DNA of 64,000 bases, taken from Panaeolus papilionaceus (lineage: Eukaryota > Basidiomycota > Agaricomycetes > Agaricales). The notes beneath the pieces are model-generated. The model was given only the letters and a program-made list of their open reading frames with translations, did no database searches and was not told the DNA's origin. How positions within the stretch are numbered: position 1 is the stretch's first letter; each line of letters begins with the position of its first letter. The stretch covers positions 620,001-684,000 of the forward strand of contig JADNRZ010000004.1 in NCBI GenBank assembly GCA_015501605.1, read 5' to 3'. Positions 24,643-36,500 of this stretch are shown piece after piece. A program made the position numbers and the translations under genes.

Positions 24643-25173
24643 TTTTAGATCTCTAGAATGGAATTATAGGTTAGGCAATACACACGGATACGCTCAATGA
24701 AGGGGGAAGTGGTTTGTTTCGATTGAGTAGGTGCTCAACATAAGCTTGCAGGGACCATGCTTGTGCAGCACACTGTGTGTGTGGGAATCTGGCTCGAACC
24801 TTTAAAAGGCAAATCATACCCCTGACTAAATTCCAAAGTGGACATGGACAACCCAAGAAGAGGATGATAACATTCAGAAGTGGAGTATTTACATGTAATT
24901 TATTCATATGAATAGACGTTATATGGATATTTAAATCGGGTGTTGGTAGTTCTGTAGAAAATCAAGAAATGGTCTGAAACTTGTTACAATGTGAAGGAAG
25001 TGAATGAAAAATGAAGAATACAAGGACAGAAAATATGTTACAAAGGAAAGAATGAGTCCCAGAGAATAAAGCAAAAGGCGGACCAGATGCACGTTACGAT
25101 TAGACAAGACTATAGTTGTATAAAAATATGAAGATAAAACAGAGGAACGCCTCCAACAATTTATGGACATCAA
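24643..25173. other. Intergenic region between chromodomain gene and Crb2-like gene
   Basis: 531 bp, tandem orientation. It is the upstream region of the chromodomain gene and the 3' flank of the BRCT gene. AT-rich with no ORF that looks like protein and no repeat. Confidence 0.45.
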
Positions 25174-28100
25174 TTATGCATTTTGCTTCTTGACCTGTCC
25201 ATCCAAAGGAACAAGGCAAGATGCCATAAGACAATCCTTGACCCAGGTCCATTCGACGATCTTTTCTTGAGGCATATCCGGTGTACGGTCCTTGGGTTTG
25301 TGGGCGACGATGTATGTGTATTCAGAAAGTGGCCGGCTTGCGTACTGCGTTGAGGCAACGGCTTCGACCTGCGCAGCCCCCATAGCTAACATAATACGAG
25401 GAAGAGCATTTCCGGTGTCTTGAATTTTCTACAACGAGAGTAAGAAAAACAAACAATATCATCAAAGTGTGATCATCACCTTGACCGTATTTGGTTGGGG
25501 GACTACATCACCTCCAACGCATAGGATGTTCATACCCGCAAACACCTTGGGTGCCACAGAATTGTTCATGATATCGCGTGTATGTTGAATGGTGGTTCCC
25601 CACTCCAAATCGACCCTTTGGGAAGCACGGCAGCCCAGGTGGGCTGAAAAGCCTTGAGGCAACAGATATGGCGCCCATTCCGTCTGCTCATTCTGAAAAT
25701 GGTGTAAATAATTGTTTAAATAGTAATGAGGAAAGGACCAATCACCTCAACGATGTCCCAAAGCCAGGAAAGCGATAGACATGGAATCCCCAAGGCGAGG
25801 GCGAGCAGAAACTTAGGTTTGTGATTACATTCATCTGCCACGAGGAACAACCGATCTATGTCATCGCCTATCCATTTAACGTCGTCTCTCTTGATAATCC
25901 AGCATTGGCCACCATTTGACAATTTTCCCTCCATTTGGAGGACGGTAGTAAAATCATCAATGACCTGTCCCCCACCGTTGGCAACCTTCTCAACTATTTC
26001 ACTCTTCTGTTTGGCATAATACTCGGCGTCATTAGAATTGAGTGTGACCATAAGAGCTGTCCTGTGCAACGGCCACTTGCTGCTTCCCGCTGTTGATTCT
26101 GACTTGTTGTTTGGAGTCGGAGTTGCAGAGGATTTCAATTTCCCTGGACCAACCTTGAAAACCAGCTCGATCTCGTTTATCATTCGGTCGTTCCATCGAC
26201 AGCGGATGCTGGCACATGCTAATTTGAGGTCCGAGAGTTTAAAGGACTGACGTTCTCCGTTCATATCCACATCGACGGAATGTGCCGTCTCGGACATATC
26301 TTCCGCAACACGGAAGCTCCTCTGGTGCCCAGGGGGAATAACCTCGTCCCCCTTCCGCAAAATTGCTTGACGCATGTTATGGGCTGATATGATCGCTTCG
26401 TCCCCCTTCGCAAATCTGACCGTATAAGTGTCCGCATAGTTGATACCAGACCGTACCAGTGAGTAAACTGTTGCGATTTCATAGTAGCCTCGGAGTTTCG
26501 ACAACGCAAACACACGGGTGGGTGTATATACACCTTGCTGTGACAAGTATGCGGTACGACGCGATGCTCGGGTGGGCGCTGGGGTTGGTTTGCTTGCCTT
26601 CTTCTGTCGTTTGGGGTTACTTGAAGGAGCTGGCTTGGTAGCAGCACGTTTTCGCTTCTTGGACGGACCTGGCTCGTCAACAATCTCCTCGTCAACAGCT
26701 GTCTCTTCCTGATCAGAGTCATCGTCGTCGTCGCCACTTTCGTCAGGCACGGGAGTTGCTTTGGCAGATGGAGCCTTGCGTGTGCGTGGCTTGTTCGAGA
26801 AGTCTTGTTCAGGCATAGAGGATGGAATCACAGCATACTCATAGGAGGATTTGTTGCGAGCAGGCTGGGTTTTGCTTTTTGCCTAAAATAGAACGTTTAG
26901 GGGGGAAAAAATGTCAAGAGAAATAGAGTATTTTACTTACCGCTTTCGTGCCGCGTGGAGTAGGATCTGCCTGCGTAACATCTTTCATCTTATCTTTACC
27001 CTTTGACTTGGTGGCAGCGGATTTTGCTACCTTGGCTGGAGGCGCTTTGCGCTTTGTGGCAGTGGTCATGGCAAGTGGGGTGTCGTCTTCATCAGATTCT
27101 TCAGCCTCTGACCCTTCTTTCTCGTGTCCTTGTGGTGCGACAGGCTCAAGGTCCACGCGCATTGCTGGCGATCTGGCATTTGGTGTATCAAGTTTCTTGA
27201 AACCAGGTGTCGACTGCTTTACTGGTTCGTTCGAACGCGAGGGCTCAGAGTCGGGAACAACATCCATTGAATCCAAGGGAGGTGAAGAAGCGCGGTGCGG
27301 TGGCGGAAGTCTTGAGGGTTCCTGAGGTGGGGCAAGATTTTGAAACCTTTGAGGACGAGAGTGCAGACCGCGTACATTGGCCAGAGGGGCGGGATCCGGG
27401 GCAAGGTATTCGTCGTTTGAAGGCTGTGTTTCTGCGAAAGTATGGGCTCGTGGGACAGCTGGCTGGACTTGCTGTGGCTGACGTTCGATGCCAGGAGTGG
27501 CAGGCTGGATATGCGCATATCGCCATTGGTTTTCTGGTCTGACAGTCGTCAATAGCGATCTAGGGCCTGTGGTGCGGGGAACAGAAGAAGTTGTTGTTCC
27601 AACGCCTAACGAAGGGGAAAAGCTGGTCGGCGGTGGGCCCGACTGCAGGTCGCCTTCTGTGGTAGGTTGTGTTGGCTCAAGCTCTCGCTCTCCATCGAGG
27701 AGTGCACCATAACTTGACGATGGTTCGCTGCTCTGATAGCCCTCTTGGTCGACATTCATAGGGTCGTCAGCAGGCTGAGTTTCAACAAGCTGAGTTGCCT
27801 CCAGCTGTTCTGAAAGTTGTCGAGCATCTGGAATTTGGAGGTCGTCTTGCGACGCCTCACTGTTGGATTGCGATGGGGTAGATGCGACAAGAATCCTGCC
27901 CATATGAGGGCTCTGTTGGATACGACGACCGAAATGCATGTTGGCGCGTGGGGTGCCACTTGTCGAGTTTCCGGTATCAATGTGAGGCCTTTTCGATAGC
28001 TGGTCTAGAGGTAATGGAAGTTGTTCAGGTTGCAACAATAATTTTCTCTGGAGATCTTCAGAGGGGTCTTGCGCAAAAGAGTCTTCAGAGGCGCTACGGG

Positions 28101-28775
28101 GACGTGGACGTGGTTTATAACGACTTGAAGGAATAGGTTTGTGTGGGGTCTGGTCAATTGGTTTAAACTTTAAGTAAGTATCGTTTGATAGAGATGCAAA
28201 ACAAACAGACCATTGTAGCCTTCTTACCAGAGCCCTGTTAAAACAATGAGACAGAAGAAAGAGCTAGAGCAGTAAAGGTGGGTACCTGATTACTAACTAC
28301 GTATAGTTCATTTCCGTTATCTTTCTTGCGGGATTTCATGGGAGAGGATGGACCAGGGGTTGCGGGTGTTCTGGACAAATGGTTTTGCAAGGCTTGGTTT
28401 ATACGTCCGTTGTCATTTTTTGGACAGGGCGCCCCTATATTCTCTTTCTGGGAACCTTCTTCTAGCTTTTCTTCTTCTTCTTCACAGCTCTGTGTTTCAT
28501 CTTCTTTCGCAGCCAGGCCATACAAGTTATAAGGTGGTGCTGAGCTGGCTGTAGGAGGGAAAGAAGCGTTCGAAGTTTGTGTTGAAGCAGAAGAGCTAGA
28601 TTTATTGGAGTTTTGAGTATTTACGGCGGTTTTAACTCTCTTTTTCTCGTTTTCGATGAGTTCATTGAGCGTTTCGGAGGATTGACTCTGACCCGGATCA
28701 CTTTCTTTACAGTGAGTGATGAACTAAAACTCTGATAGACTAACGGATCACATACCTGTAGTGATACAGGTCCAT
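25174..28775 (-). CDS. Tudor and BRCT-domain DNA-damage checkpoint protein (Crb2/Rad9/53BP1-like)
   Basis: Checkpoint mediators of this class bind modified histones by a Tudor domain and dimerise through C-terminal BRCTs to activate effector kinases. The N-terminal half is rich in SQ/TQ sites (GQSQSSE, DETQSC, EASQDD, EATQLVETQ, EPTQPT, AETQPS), i.e. likely ATM/ATR targets. A Tudor-like segment follows: TRVFALSKLRGYYEIATVY with YTVRFAKGDEAII. BRCT features are CLSLSWLWDIVE, PKVFAGMNILCVGG and EWTWVKDCLMASCLVP. Exons 28775-28756, 28700-28286, the 24-nt exon 28211-28234 and the long exon from 28167 join in frame. The start MDLYHYSDPG is assembled across the first intron. An ACGCGT box lies at 28810. 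Confidence 0.82.
28211..28234 (-). other. 24-nt microexon in the Crb2-like gene
   Basis: Between introns 28235-28285 and 28168-28210, a 24-nt exon encoding GSGKKATM joins LYVVSNQ to FKPIDQTP without changing frame. The alternative is one intron of about 118 nt that skips it. Both keep phase, so either or both may occur. Confidence 0.5.
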
Positions 28776-29271
28776 TAGACGGATAGAGAAAGAAAAAAAA
28801 TGAGGAAAAACGCGTTTTTTAAGGAAAAAAAAAAAAGGTTGTTGTTGGTAGGTGGTGGTTTTGTGGAGAGAGTAGGGGTAAGACCCTAACGGTGTTCTGT
28901 GTGTACTTGATTTGTGTCAGGGAAAAGGGCTTAATACGTAAAGAATGAATTGAGGATCAATTGAAGACCCGAGAGTTGGGGAAGGCTTTGAAGGCAAGAG
29001 AGACAGTTTATGATAATTGCTGATGCTACAAGTTGATAAGTTAATGGAATTCGACGTTGTAGCTGCTGTCTCATCATGAATCGTTAATTAATATTAAAAT
29101 GTCAATTAATAGAGTCATATAATTCACGATCACGTGGTTATCTAAATTACTATTTCATACTACGCGCTATTTGACTTTCTCTCCTTGGTATTCACAACTA
29201 TATCTCTCTTTTTTTTCAATAATCGCGCTGGTCGCCACTTCTTGTTTCGACTACATTTCAACAGATCATCG
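28776..29271. promoter_or_regulatory. Divergent promoter with MluI box and RTCACGTG
   Basis: 496 bp between the Crb2-like gene (minus) and the membrane-protein gene (plus). It holds an A-rich tract with ACGCGT at 28810-28815, a G/T-rich stretch near 28845-28870, and ATCACGTG at 29129-29136 about 140 bp before the plus-strand start. A T-rich pyrimidine stretch lies at 29200-29220. Confidence 0.5.
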
Positions 29272-31404
29272 ATGACTTCTAGACATGCTAAAAATCGTCT
29301 TGATTCTTTCGCACGTCGAACACACCGTAAACCTCAATCCTTTATCAGGGTTCAACGGCCAAAGTACGGACAGAAACCCCGCCTAATTCGTAGATCCATT
29401 AGACAAAAAATTGTCTATGGTACTTCCCAGATAAACCCGGATCTCAATGAAAAACCAATCCCAGTCTTGAAAATTTCTTCGTCTGGCAATTCTACCAACA
29501 CTATCACCCATAACTATAACAATAACGCCGCCGCCAAATCCACTACTGTCACCAACAAACATCCTGTTATCGAAGTAGCCTCTTTAATTCCTAATCCAAC
29601 TCCAGATAGTGGCCCAATTTCAACTCCAATAGTGTCTGCTACTATTACAAGCACTCCTGTTGCTGGTTCTCCTCTTCTTGGTGCAACAATTAGCTATGGT
29701 CCAACTCCAACTCTCTTTTCATCCGCAACTCGCTCAGGTCCTCATATTATCACATCGCTATCTACATTTTCTGCTTTACCGCCTTTATTGTCTGTCCTTA
29801 CACCCGCATCTACGATTGAATCTCAGCCTGGCGATAGCTTTCTCGTCAATCCGTCTCCATCAGTGACGGGTACCGACTTTGTTACTCCACCTTCAGATAC
29901 AGACGATAAATCAGCTTTGGCTTCTTCTCGACCGATTAGCCTTCCTGCTATAGTGCTGCTTGCCGTCGGCTCTGGTCTTCTACTTCTTGGCCTATGTATC
30001 ATCCTCAAAATGTGTACTGGACCCCGCCGTGCCTCAAGGCCAACCCCTTCTCTCCCCATTTTAAAATCGGACACTGGTGATGATTTCTTCGAGGGAAAAG
30101 AATCTCCCATCTTTGGCGGTGCTGAGCGTTTATCTCCTTTACCTGGCTGCAATGGTCCTGTTTGGGCGTGGATCCAATACCCTGCTACAATGTCCAAATC
30201 TTCTAATTCTCTCTCTACCAATATACCTCAGGCACGACGCGCTTCACAGCAAAGTTTCTACCCTGTTTCTGAGAGTTACGCTGCTCGGCGTGCTTCTATA
30301 AACACCACTATCATGCACCCAATTCCAGAAAAAGACGAAACCCGCTCTTTCGAATTCACTTCGCACGGGGAGAAGGACAGCTTCTCGTCTAGCGATATCC
30401 CCACACCGATTGCCTATTCCAGTGATAAGAGGAGCTCTGCAATTTCTATTGCACCAAACTATTCTGTCCAACCCGAGTATGCGAACACCGCTCAAACTTC
30501 TAAACGAAGCAGTCTCTACAGAGGGGACATCAAACGCGCCCGTTCAAAACAGTCAGTGCGAAGGAAGAGTCAGGCTATGGACGACATCAAGGCCCGAAGG
30601 GAATCAACAGCCTCATTTATGGGATTGGCATACGACGACTCCCCTGATCCAGTACAGACAGAAACCGTAGATCCAGCACTCCTCGACAAGGAAGAGCCTT
30701 CGCACCCCAGAATTAAATCCGGTTATTTCAGTGGAGGGGGGTACAATCACCGCCTTTCTACCGTAGGCAACACAGGCTATTCAATCGCAACTGCCACAAG
30801 GGTCAACGTTGGTCAACGTAATTCATACACGAAGGACAAGAATGCGCTGGTGGATCAATGGACCAACGCAAAGAGGCAGCGAGATACCCAGGCTTTGACC
30901 TATGCTCTGGGTTTATCGACCCCGAAAACGGAGTACGTTGTTTCTTCGCCGCAACCAACATTGTATCCAGACGACTCAATGAGCGTTGTTGAAGGGGAAC
31001 GAGCTAAGAAAAAGAGTCCTAGGGAGAGGAAGGTTGTGGAAAGCACCCCAGATATGCCTTCGACGAGTTCGGGGAATTTGATGGGGATGCAATTTGGAGT
31101 GAGCCAAATGTCGTTGTCGGGACTTGCATTACAGAGAAGCGACGAGGCATTAATAGGCAGAAATGGTGATAACGTTGGTGCAGGTGGACACTTGAGACAC
31201 ATGGATGCGGGGATGTTGATGCCGCAGTCTCACAGGAATACTGATAAACCGCCTCGAGTGCCGTCTCCACCTGCCTTGCCATCATTGACACAAATGGGAC
31301 TTGAACATAATAACCCAGAGGCATATGCAAACTATCGTAGTCCAACCTATAGCATTTATGGATTCTATGAAGGAGACAGAAAGAGTAGACATATTATGAG
31401 ATAA
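29272..31404 (+). CDS. Ser/Thr-rich single-pass membrane protein
   Basis: Intronless gene of 710 residues from ATG 29272 (MTSRHAKNRLDSFARR). The N-terminal 220 residues are first basic and then Ser/Thr/Pro/Asn-rich, resembling an O-glycosylated exposed stalk, although no clear signal peptide is present. One strong transmembrane helix follows (SLPAIVLLAVGSGLLLLGLC), then cysteine and basic residues (KMCTGPRRASRP) suggesting a cytoplasmic C-terminal side. The tail contains LPGCNGPVWAWIQYP and long Ser/Arg-rich disordered sequence ending YEGDRKSRHIMR. The overall plan resembles Mid2/Skg6-like cell-surface or polarity proteins of fungi, but I cannot name the family. Upstream in-frame non-ATG codons make the start choice ATG 29272. 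Confidence 0.75.
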   Translation: MTSRHAKNRLDSFARRTHRKPQSFIRVQRPKYGQKPRLIRRSIRQKIVYGTSQINPDLNEKPIPVLKISSSGNSTNTITHNYNNNAAAKSTTVTNKHPVIEVASLIPNPTPDSGPISTPIVSATITSTPVAGSPLLGATISYGPTPTLFSSATRSGPHIITSLSTFSALPPLLSVLTPASTIESQPGDSFLVNPSPSVTGTDFVTPPSDTDDKSALASSRPISLPAIVLLAVGSGLLLLGLCIILKMCTGPRRASRPTPSLPILKSDTGDDFFEGKESPIFGGAERLSPLPGCNGPVWAWIQYPATMSKSSNSLSTNIPQARRASQQSFYPVSESYAARRASINTTIMHPIPEKDETRSFEFTSHGEKDSFSSSDIPTPIAYSSDKRSSAISIAPNYSVQPEYANTAQTSKRSSLYRGDIKRARSKQSVRRKSQAMDDIKARRESTASFMGLAYDDSPDPVQTETVDPALLDKEEPSHPRIKSGYFSGGGYNHRLSTVGNTGYSIATATRVNVGQRNSYTKDKNALVDQWTNAKRQRDTQALTYALGLSTPKTEYVVSSPQPTLYPDDSMSVVEGERAKKKSPRERKVVESTPDMPSTSSGNLMGMQFGVSQMSLSGLALQRSDEALIGRNGDNVGAGGHLRHMDAGMLMPQSHRNTDKPPRVPSPPALPSLTQMGLEHNNPEAYANYRSPTYSIYGFYEGDRKSRHIMR

Positions 31405-31560
31405 AGATGCATTTCCATTAGTACTTTGTAGTAGAAATTCAGAGTTAACTTGTTTGAGCCGTTTCCCTTTGAGTTTTGATCGGAGTGATGAGACCGGTGG
31501 CTGCGCAGCTGCCAAGCGACCACAATTTCAAAAAATAATTATATGTAAAGTAACGAGCGC

Positions 31561-31605
31561 TCTCTTCTCTCCTCTTCCTTGTTCCCCCCTTTCCACAATC
31601 TATCA
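31561..31605 (+). promoter_or_regulatory. Pyrimidine-rich core promoter tract before the transporter gene
   Basis: A nearly pure C/T tract ending about 10 nt before the ATG at 31615. Such tracts mark transcription starts in many filamentous fungi; assignment rests on position only. Confidence 0.35.
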
Positions 31606-31614
31606 CGTCTTTTA

Positions 31615-33097
31615 ATGTCAACAGTTCTACCTATCCAACTAAGCATAAATCTAAAGGCAAACGATCATGATATCGACGACGACATAGAAATAGGTTCATC
31701 CAACACAAATATTCCCCAGGTTCCGTCGTTATGTGGTATACCTCTCAAGTATCTCTCGTATGTTTCTACCAAGCCTTTTATTTTGTCCTTCTGATTCACT
31801 AGCTAATCTCTTGATCTCCTCAACTTCTTAGTCTAGTGACCCTGGCTGTTCAAAATTCAGCATTGACACTGGTCATGCATTATTCACGCATCTCAACACC
31901 AGCCGACAGGACATACTCAGCCGCAACAGCAGTCCTCATGAACGAAATCCTGAAAGGCACCATATCCATGATTATTGCTTTTTGCCGTATTGAACCTACA
32001 CCATACGATGTTCCTCAGCGGCAAACAGTACTCGACAGAACCAAGTTCAAATTCCAACGCTTATTCCGTGATATCCTGAGCCCTGACTGTTGGAAATTAT
32101 CAATACCTGCCATACTCTATGGTACGTCTCTCAGCTCTTGTAACAAGGCTCACTTCCATCATACTCATTGACGTTTCTGCCTCTGCATGTAGTCATCCAA
32201 AATAATCTCCAGTATATCGCCGCGTCCAATTTGGATGCTGCAACTTTCCAGGTTACTTATCAAATGAAGATACTCACAACCGCTGCATTCTCGGTCTTAC
32301 TTCTCCGCAAGAAACTCTCCTCGACCCAATGGTTGTCACTATTATTCCTCGCTGTCGGTGTTGCGGTCGTCCAAATCCAAGCCGGGACAGGGGGCAACAA
32401 CGCGGTATCAGCTGTCGTTCATGCGATGAACCCAATGAAAGGATTCCTTGCCGTAGCCTTTGCTTGCTTCACATCCGGTCTGGCCGGCGTTTATTTTGAG
32501 ATGGTCCTGAAGAACTCACAAACCGATCTTTGGGTTCGCAACGTCCAATTATCCCTGTTTTCACTCCTCCCAGCTTTGGCACCCATCATCGTCTCACAAC
32601 AAATCGCCTCCAGCAGTGGCGAGAGCCTCATGTCCGCTCTTTTTGCCAATTTTGGAGCATGGGCATGGGCAACGGTCCTCGTTCAAGTTCTTGGTGGACT
32701 GGTGACAGCAATGGTTATCAAATACTCAGATAACATTCTTAAAGGCTTCGCTACGAGTTTGAGCATCGTCATCTCGTTCCTCGCATCAGTCGCCCTGTTC
32801 GACTTCCACCTAACCATCACCTTCGTCTTAGGCTCATCCATAGTGCTCATAGCCACATGGCTCTACAACCAAAATCCCTCAGGAACCCGTGCCAGTCTTT
32901 TGATCAATAAGGACTCCTGGATGTGGAACAAGTCCGAGAAACAACAAAGGGACCCTCTCCGGTCTCCACCCCATGTTGCACCTCCGTTCGGTACTTTGTC
33001 GGCTATTTCCTCGACCACTTCGATATCATCCATGGCCTCCCTTTCATCGCTTTCGGCATCCCACTCAGAAAATGAATCTAGGTCGTTTATCCGATAA
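31615..33097 (+). CDS. UDP-galactose/nucleotide-sugar transporter (SLC35A family)
   Basis: Golgi antiporter that brings nucleotide sugars, probably UDP-galactose, into the lumen. Three exons (31615-31757, 31832-32121, 32193-33097) give 445 residues. Family sequence is clear: VTLAVQNSALTLVMHYSR, AATAVLMNEILKGTISMIIA, NNLQYIAASNLDAATFQVTY followed by QMKILTTAAFSVLLLRKKLS, and later GGLVTAMVIKYSDNILKGFA. About ten hydrophobic helices are visible. The hydrophilic N-terminal 40 residues and the Ser-rich C-terminal tail are cytosolic by family topology. The start at 31615 follows a very pyrimidine-rich leader (31561-31605). Confidence 0.92.
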
Positions 33098-33590
33098 TTT
33101 TATTCTTTCAATCCTATATATTTAGACACTTGACGACCTACTGACAGACATTTGTTCTTCGACTTCCTCGACTTCAACTTTTATTTTACTACATACCCAG
33201 GACCATGACTTTTTCCCTACCCATATTATAATGCGCTTATTTGACAATGAACCACCTTCACGTAGTATTAATGACCTTTTTTTTTTCTTCCCCTAACCCT
33301 AATATTTCTTTCATTTTTGCTGTTACTTAGAGGGTTTATGTGTTGTTTCAACAGAATAAATATATTTCCAAAAACCATCCAGAAAATGAGATAGTATGTT
33401 GACAGCAAAGACTACAATGATAGGTTTGTGGTCAGTAACAGATGACGCATTTTTTATTATTTGTACAGAAAAAAAAGAAAAGATCCCAATACATATTACA
33501 ACTCAAGAAAACGCATAGTCTCGACACAATCCCCTCCGCGGCGATTTGTTGAGCCTATCGAATGACTACATGTAAGCAGATCACTTGTTG
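33098..33590. other. Convergent intergenic region
   Basis: 493 bp between two convergent 3' ends. It is AT-rich with T and A runs and polyadenylation-like signals, plus an isolated CCCTAACCCTAA (33291-33302). No gene is supported. Confidence 0.45.
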
Positions 33591-36500
33591 GAATAGCGAG
33601 CTTCCAATCCACGTTTGATGGCTATGGCAAGGGAGCAATGTAAGTTTCTATTTACGTCAACCAATGCAAGATGCTTACCATCACAAGTATCTTTAGCATC
33701 GCCAAACAGCATTTTGGTTCCAGGCATATAGAACATCGGGTTCGGGACATCAGCTGTTCATAGATCGATTAGAAAGCTCAACCATAACAGCAATGAAATG
33801 AAGCGCACCATAGCCACTAGCTAGTCCACGCTTCATAACGATAACTTGCTTGCTCTTCCAAGCATGAAGGACAGGCATGCCCTATAGCGAAGGAAGGGGA
33901 AGGTTAAAAACGCGTCTGGCATTGACAGAATAAGACTCACAGCAATCGATGATCCTGGCTCGAGAGCAATGGGGTTCACAGTGTCGTTGGCACCAATGAC
34001 GAGGGTCACGTCTGTGTCTTTGAAGTCGTCGTTGATTTCCTCCATTTCATGGACAACTGGAAAATTGTCAGATCGAACACACACGTGCAAGAGAACAACT
34101 CACTATCATACGGGACAGATGCCTCAGCAAGGAGAACGTTACATTGTCCTGGCATACGACCTGCTACGGGATGGATAGCGAACTGCGAAAACAATGAATT
34201 TATCGCTCGACTGGTGTGTGATGTATACGTACCCGGACATTAACACCAGCCTTACGAAGCATAGCTGTTACATCTGATATCGCATACTGCGCCTTGGCGA
34301 CAGCCATGCCATAGCCCACGACCTTGAAGAGAGTTAAAAAAATGTGTGGATACATCAGCAAGGTGGCTTATACACACCAAAATCACGCTGTCCGCATTAG
34401 CCAGTGCCTCCACTGTATCATCGACTGTAGTTTTCGTAATCGTGCCCTCGATCTTATGATCTGCTACCGCAGGTCCTGCACTAATTCCTCCGAAGAGAAC
34501 GTTGGTTAGGGATCGGTTCATGGCGACACACTAAAGATGGGCGCTGAGTATGATACAACATCAGAATACTGGCTCACGCTCACCATAATGTATGATAGGA
34601 TCGAGCCACTGACACCAATCAGTGAGCCCACAGATACCAACAAGGGGTTGTCCAGCATGAAGCCTAAAAGCTATTTATGAACAAAATCCATATGTGTTGA
34701 CCGACTAGCTTACCTTCAGCGACGAGTGCAAATCCGCTGTAAGATGGTATATGAGAAAGGGGTAAATAGAACAGTACGACACAACTTACGAATATGCATT
34801 CAGGACCGTGATGACGACGGCTAAAATACGAGAGGCATTAGAATTGTAGAAGCAGGTTCAACTTATCGAACGCACGCATGTCAGCTCCGCCAATGGCAGC
34901 AGTGGTGGTATATCCTTTCAGGAAACTGAGCACAGTGCTGGCACCCAGGAAGGAGGCGGCAACAACTGGAGTAGATGGCATAGAAGTTATGAACCCAGCC
35001 ATGGTGGCAATGTTAGCGCCGAGCAAGCTACTGTTGATGAGATGTTTCCCTGGAAGTGCTAATGGCTTGCTGGACATCTTGGCAGCCAGCTTGAGGAAAG
35101 CAACAATGGACCCTGTGAAGGTAACACCACCAATAACAACGCCGAGGTAGGCCGTAACCAGGTGTAGGGTGGATAGGTGGGCAGTGTCTTGAAGGACACT
35201 GCCGATACTTGTTAAAACGGCGGAGAGACCAACGATAGAGTGAAGAAGGGCAACAGTTTGAGGAAGTTCAGTCGCGGTAACTCGTCTGCCAATAATCGAG
35301 CCAACAAGACCGCCAATGGCTGCAACACCAGCGAATTGAGCAACAACTTCAGGAGGGAAACCAACAGCAGCGAGAGAGGCCAAAACACCCGAGCTAACAC
35401 CTAATATGCCGAGGGCATTTCCCTGGCGAGCTGTTGTCTGGGATCCTAGTCCAGAAAGCGAACCAATACACAGAATACTGCTGGTCAGGTATCCAGCTTG
35501 AACTAACCCGGCCATTCCGGTACTGGCTGCAGCAAGGAATCCTCCAGCAAATACTACCCCAGGAACAGCATAGAGCCAAGAGTACTCGGGGGGATCGGTG
35601 GGACCTGCAACCGAAATGAGCTGAGAAGTCATAGGTATGTGGAAATTCAAAATAATTACGTTTGAACATGTCCAACATGCGCTTGGTGATGATGAAGCCA
35701 CCAGCGACATTGACGCTGGCCAACAAGACTGCCAGTGCACCAAGAGTTTGCGGAATAGTGCCAGGGAAATATCCACCACCCATAACGAACATGCCTGCAA
35801 CACCCACCTATCAAATGTCAGCATTGGGATGTTCCACGACCCAGGTGATATCCTTACCAGGCCAGAAATTGCATTAGTGACAGACATCAAAGGGGAGTGA
35901 AGGGCAGGAGCAACCCCCCAGACGACACTAAAAATATTAGTCTGCATTGGTTCGTAATGTGCAAGGAAGCTGAGCATACCGGTAACCTACGAGGCCCGCA
36001 AGACCAAATGTGAAGAAACTGTCCATAAAAGCAGCTCCAGTAGCCTTTCCAAGTGCAACTGTGCTACCCATTGCAGTGGTAACGACAGCTACTTCTCGCG
36101 ACGCCTTTTGCCAGGGGTTATCGCCTTGACTGCCTCTTCGACTTTTGCCGTTGCTGGGGCTGGTGGCGGCGGCGGCGGCATGGCTCTGGGCACAGGTGGA
36201 AGAACTTCTCCCTTATAGGAGATCAACGAACCCCGAACGACTTCATCTTCGAGATTTATAGCGAATTTTCCATCGCCCCCCATGGAAAGGAGGAACTTGG
36301 TGATGTTGTTGGAGTATAATGTCGAAGATTGTGTAGGGAGCCTTGAAGGAAGATCCGTATATCCTGGCGTATGCAGCATCATCGGCTTATGCTTTGGACT
36401 TTTACTGACGACTTATTCTTACCTATGACAGAAACACCTGAATGAATGACAACCTCGCCTGGACGGGTTGCTACACAGTTCCCTCCAGCTTCCGCTGCCA

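Noticed and set aside
28790..28840. A-rich tract resembling a retrotransposon poly-A tail
   Set aside because: No target-site duplication or coding remnant next to it; it lies in a promoter where A-rich tracts are common.
29185..29271. Upstream in-frame extension of the membrane protein
   Set aside because: It starts at TTG, not ATG, and reads through a pyrimidine-rich leader.
33291..33302. CCCTAACCCTAA, telomere-like repeat
   Set aside because: Only two units in an AT-rich 3' flank; too short to mark a telomere or an old fusion.
36160..36182. GGC/GGT trinucleotide run
   Set aside because: It encodes a short proline run between domains of the transhydrogenase, a common linker.
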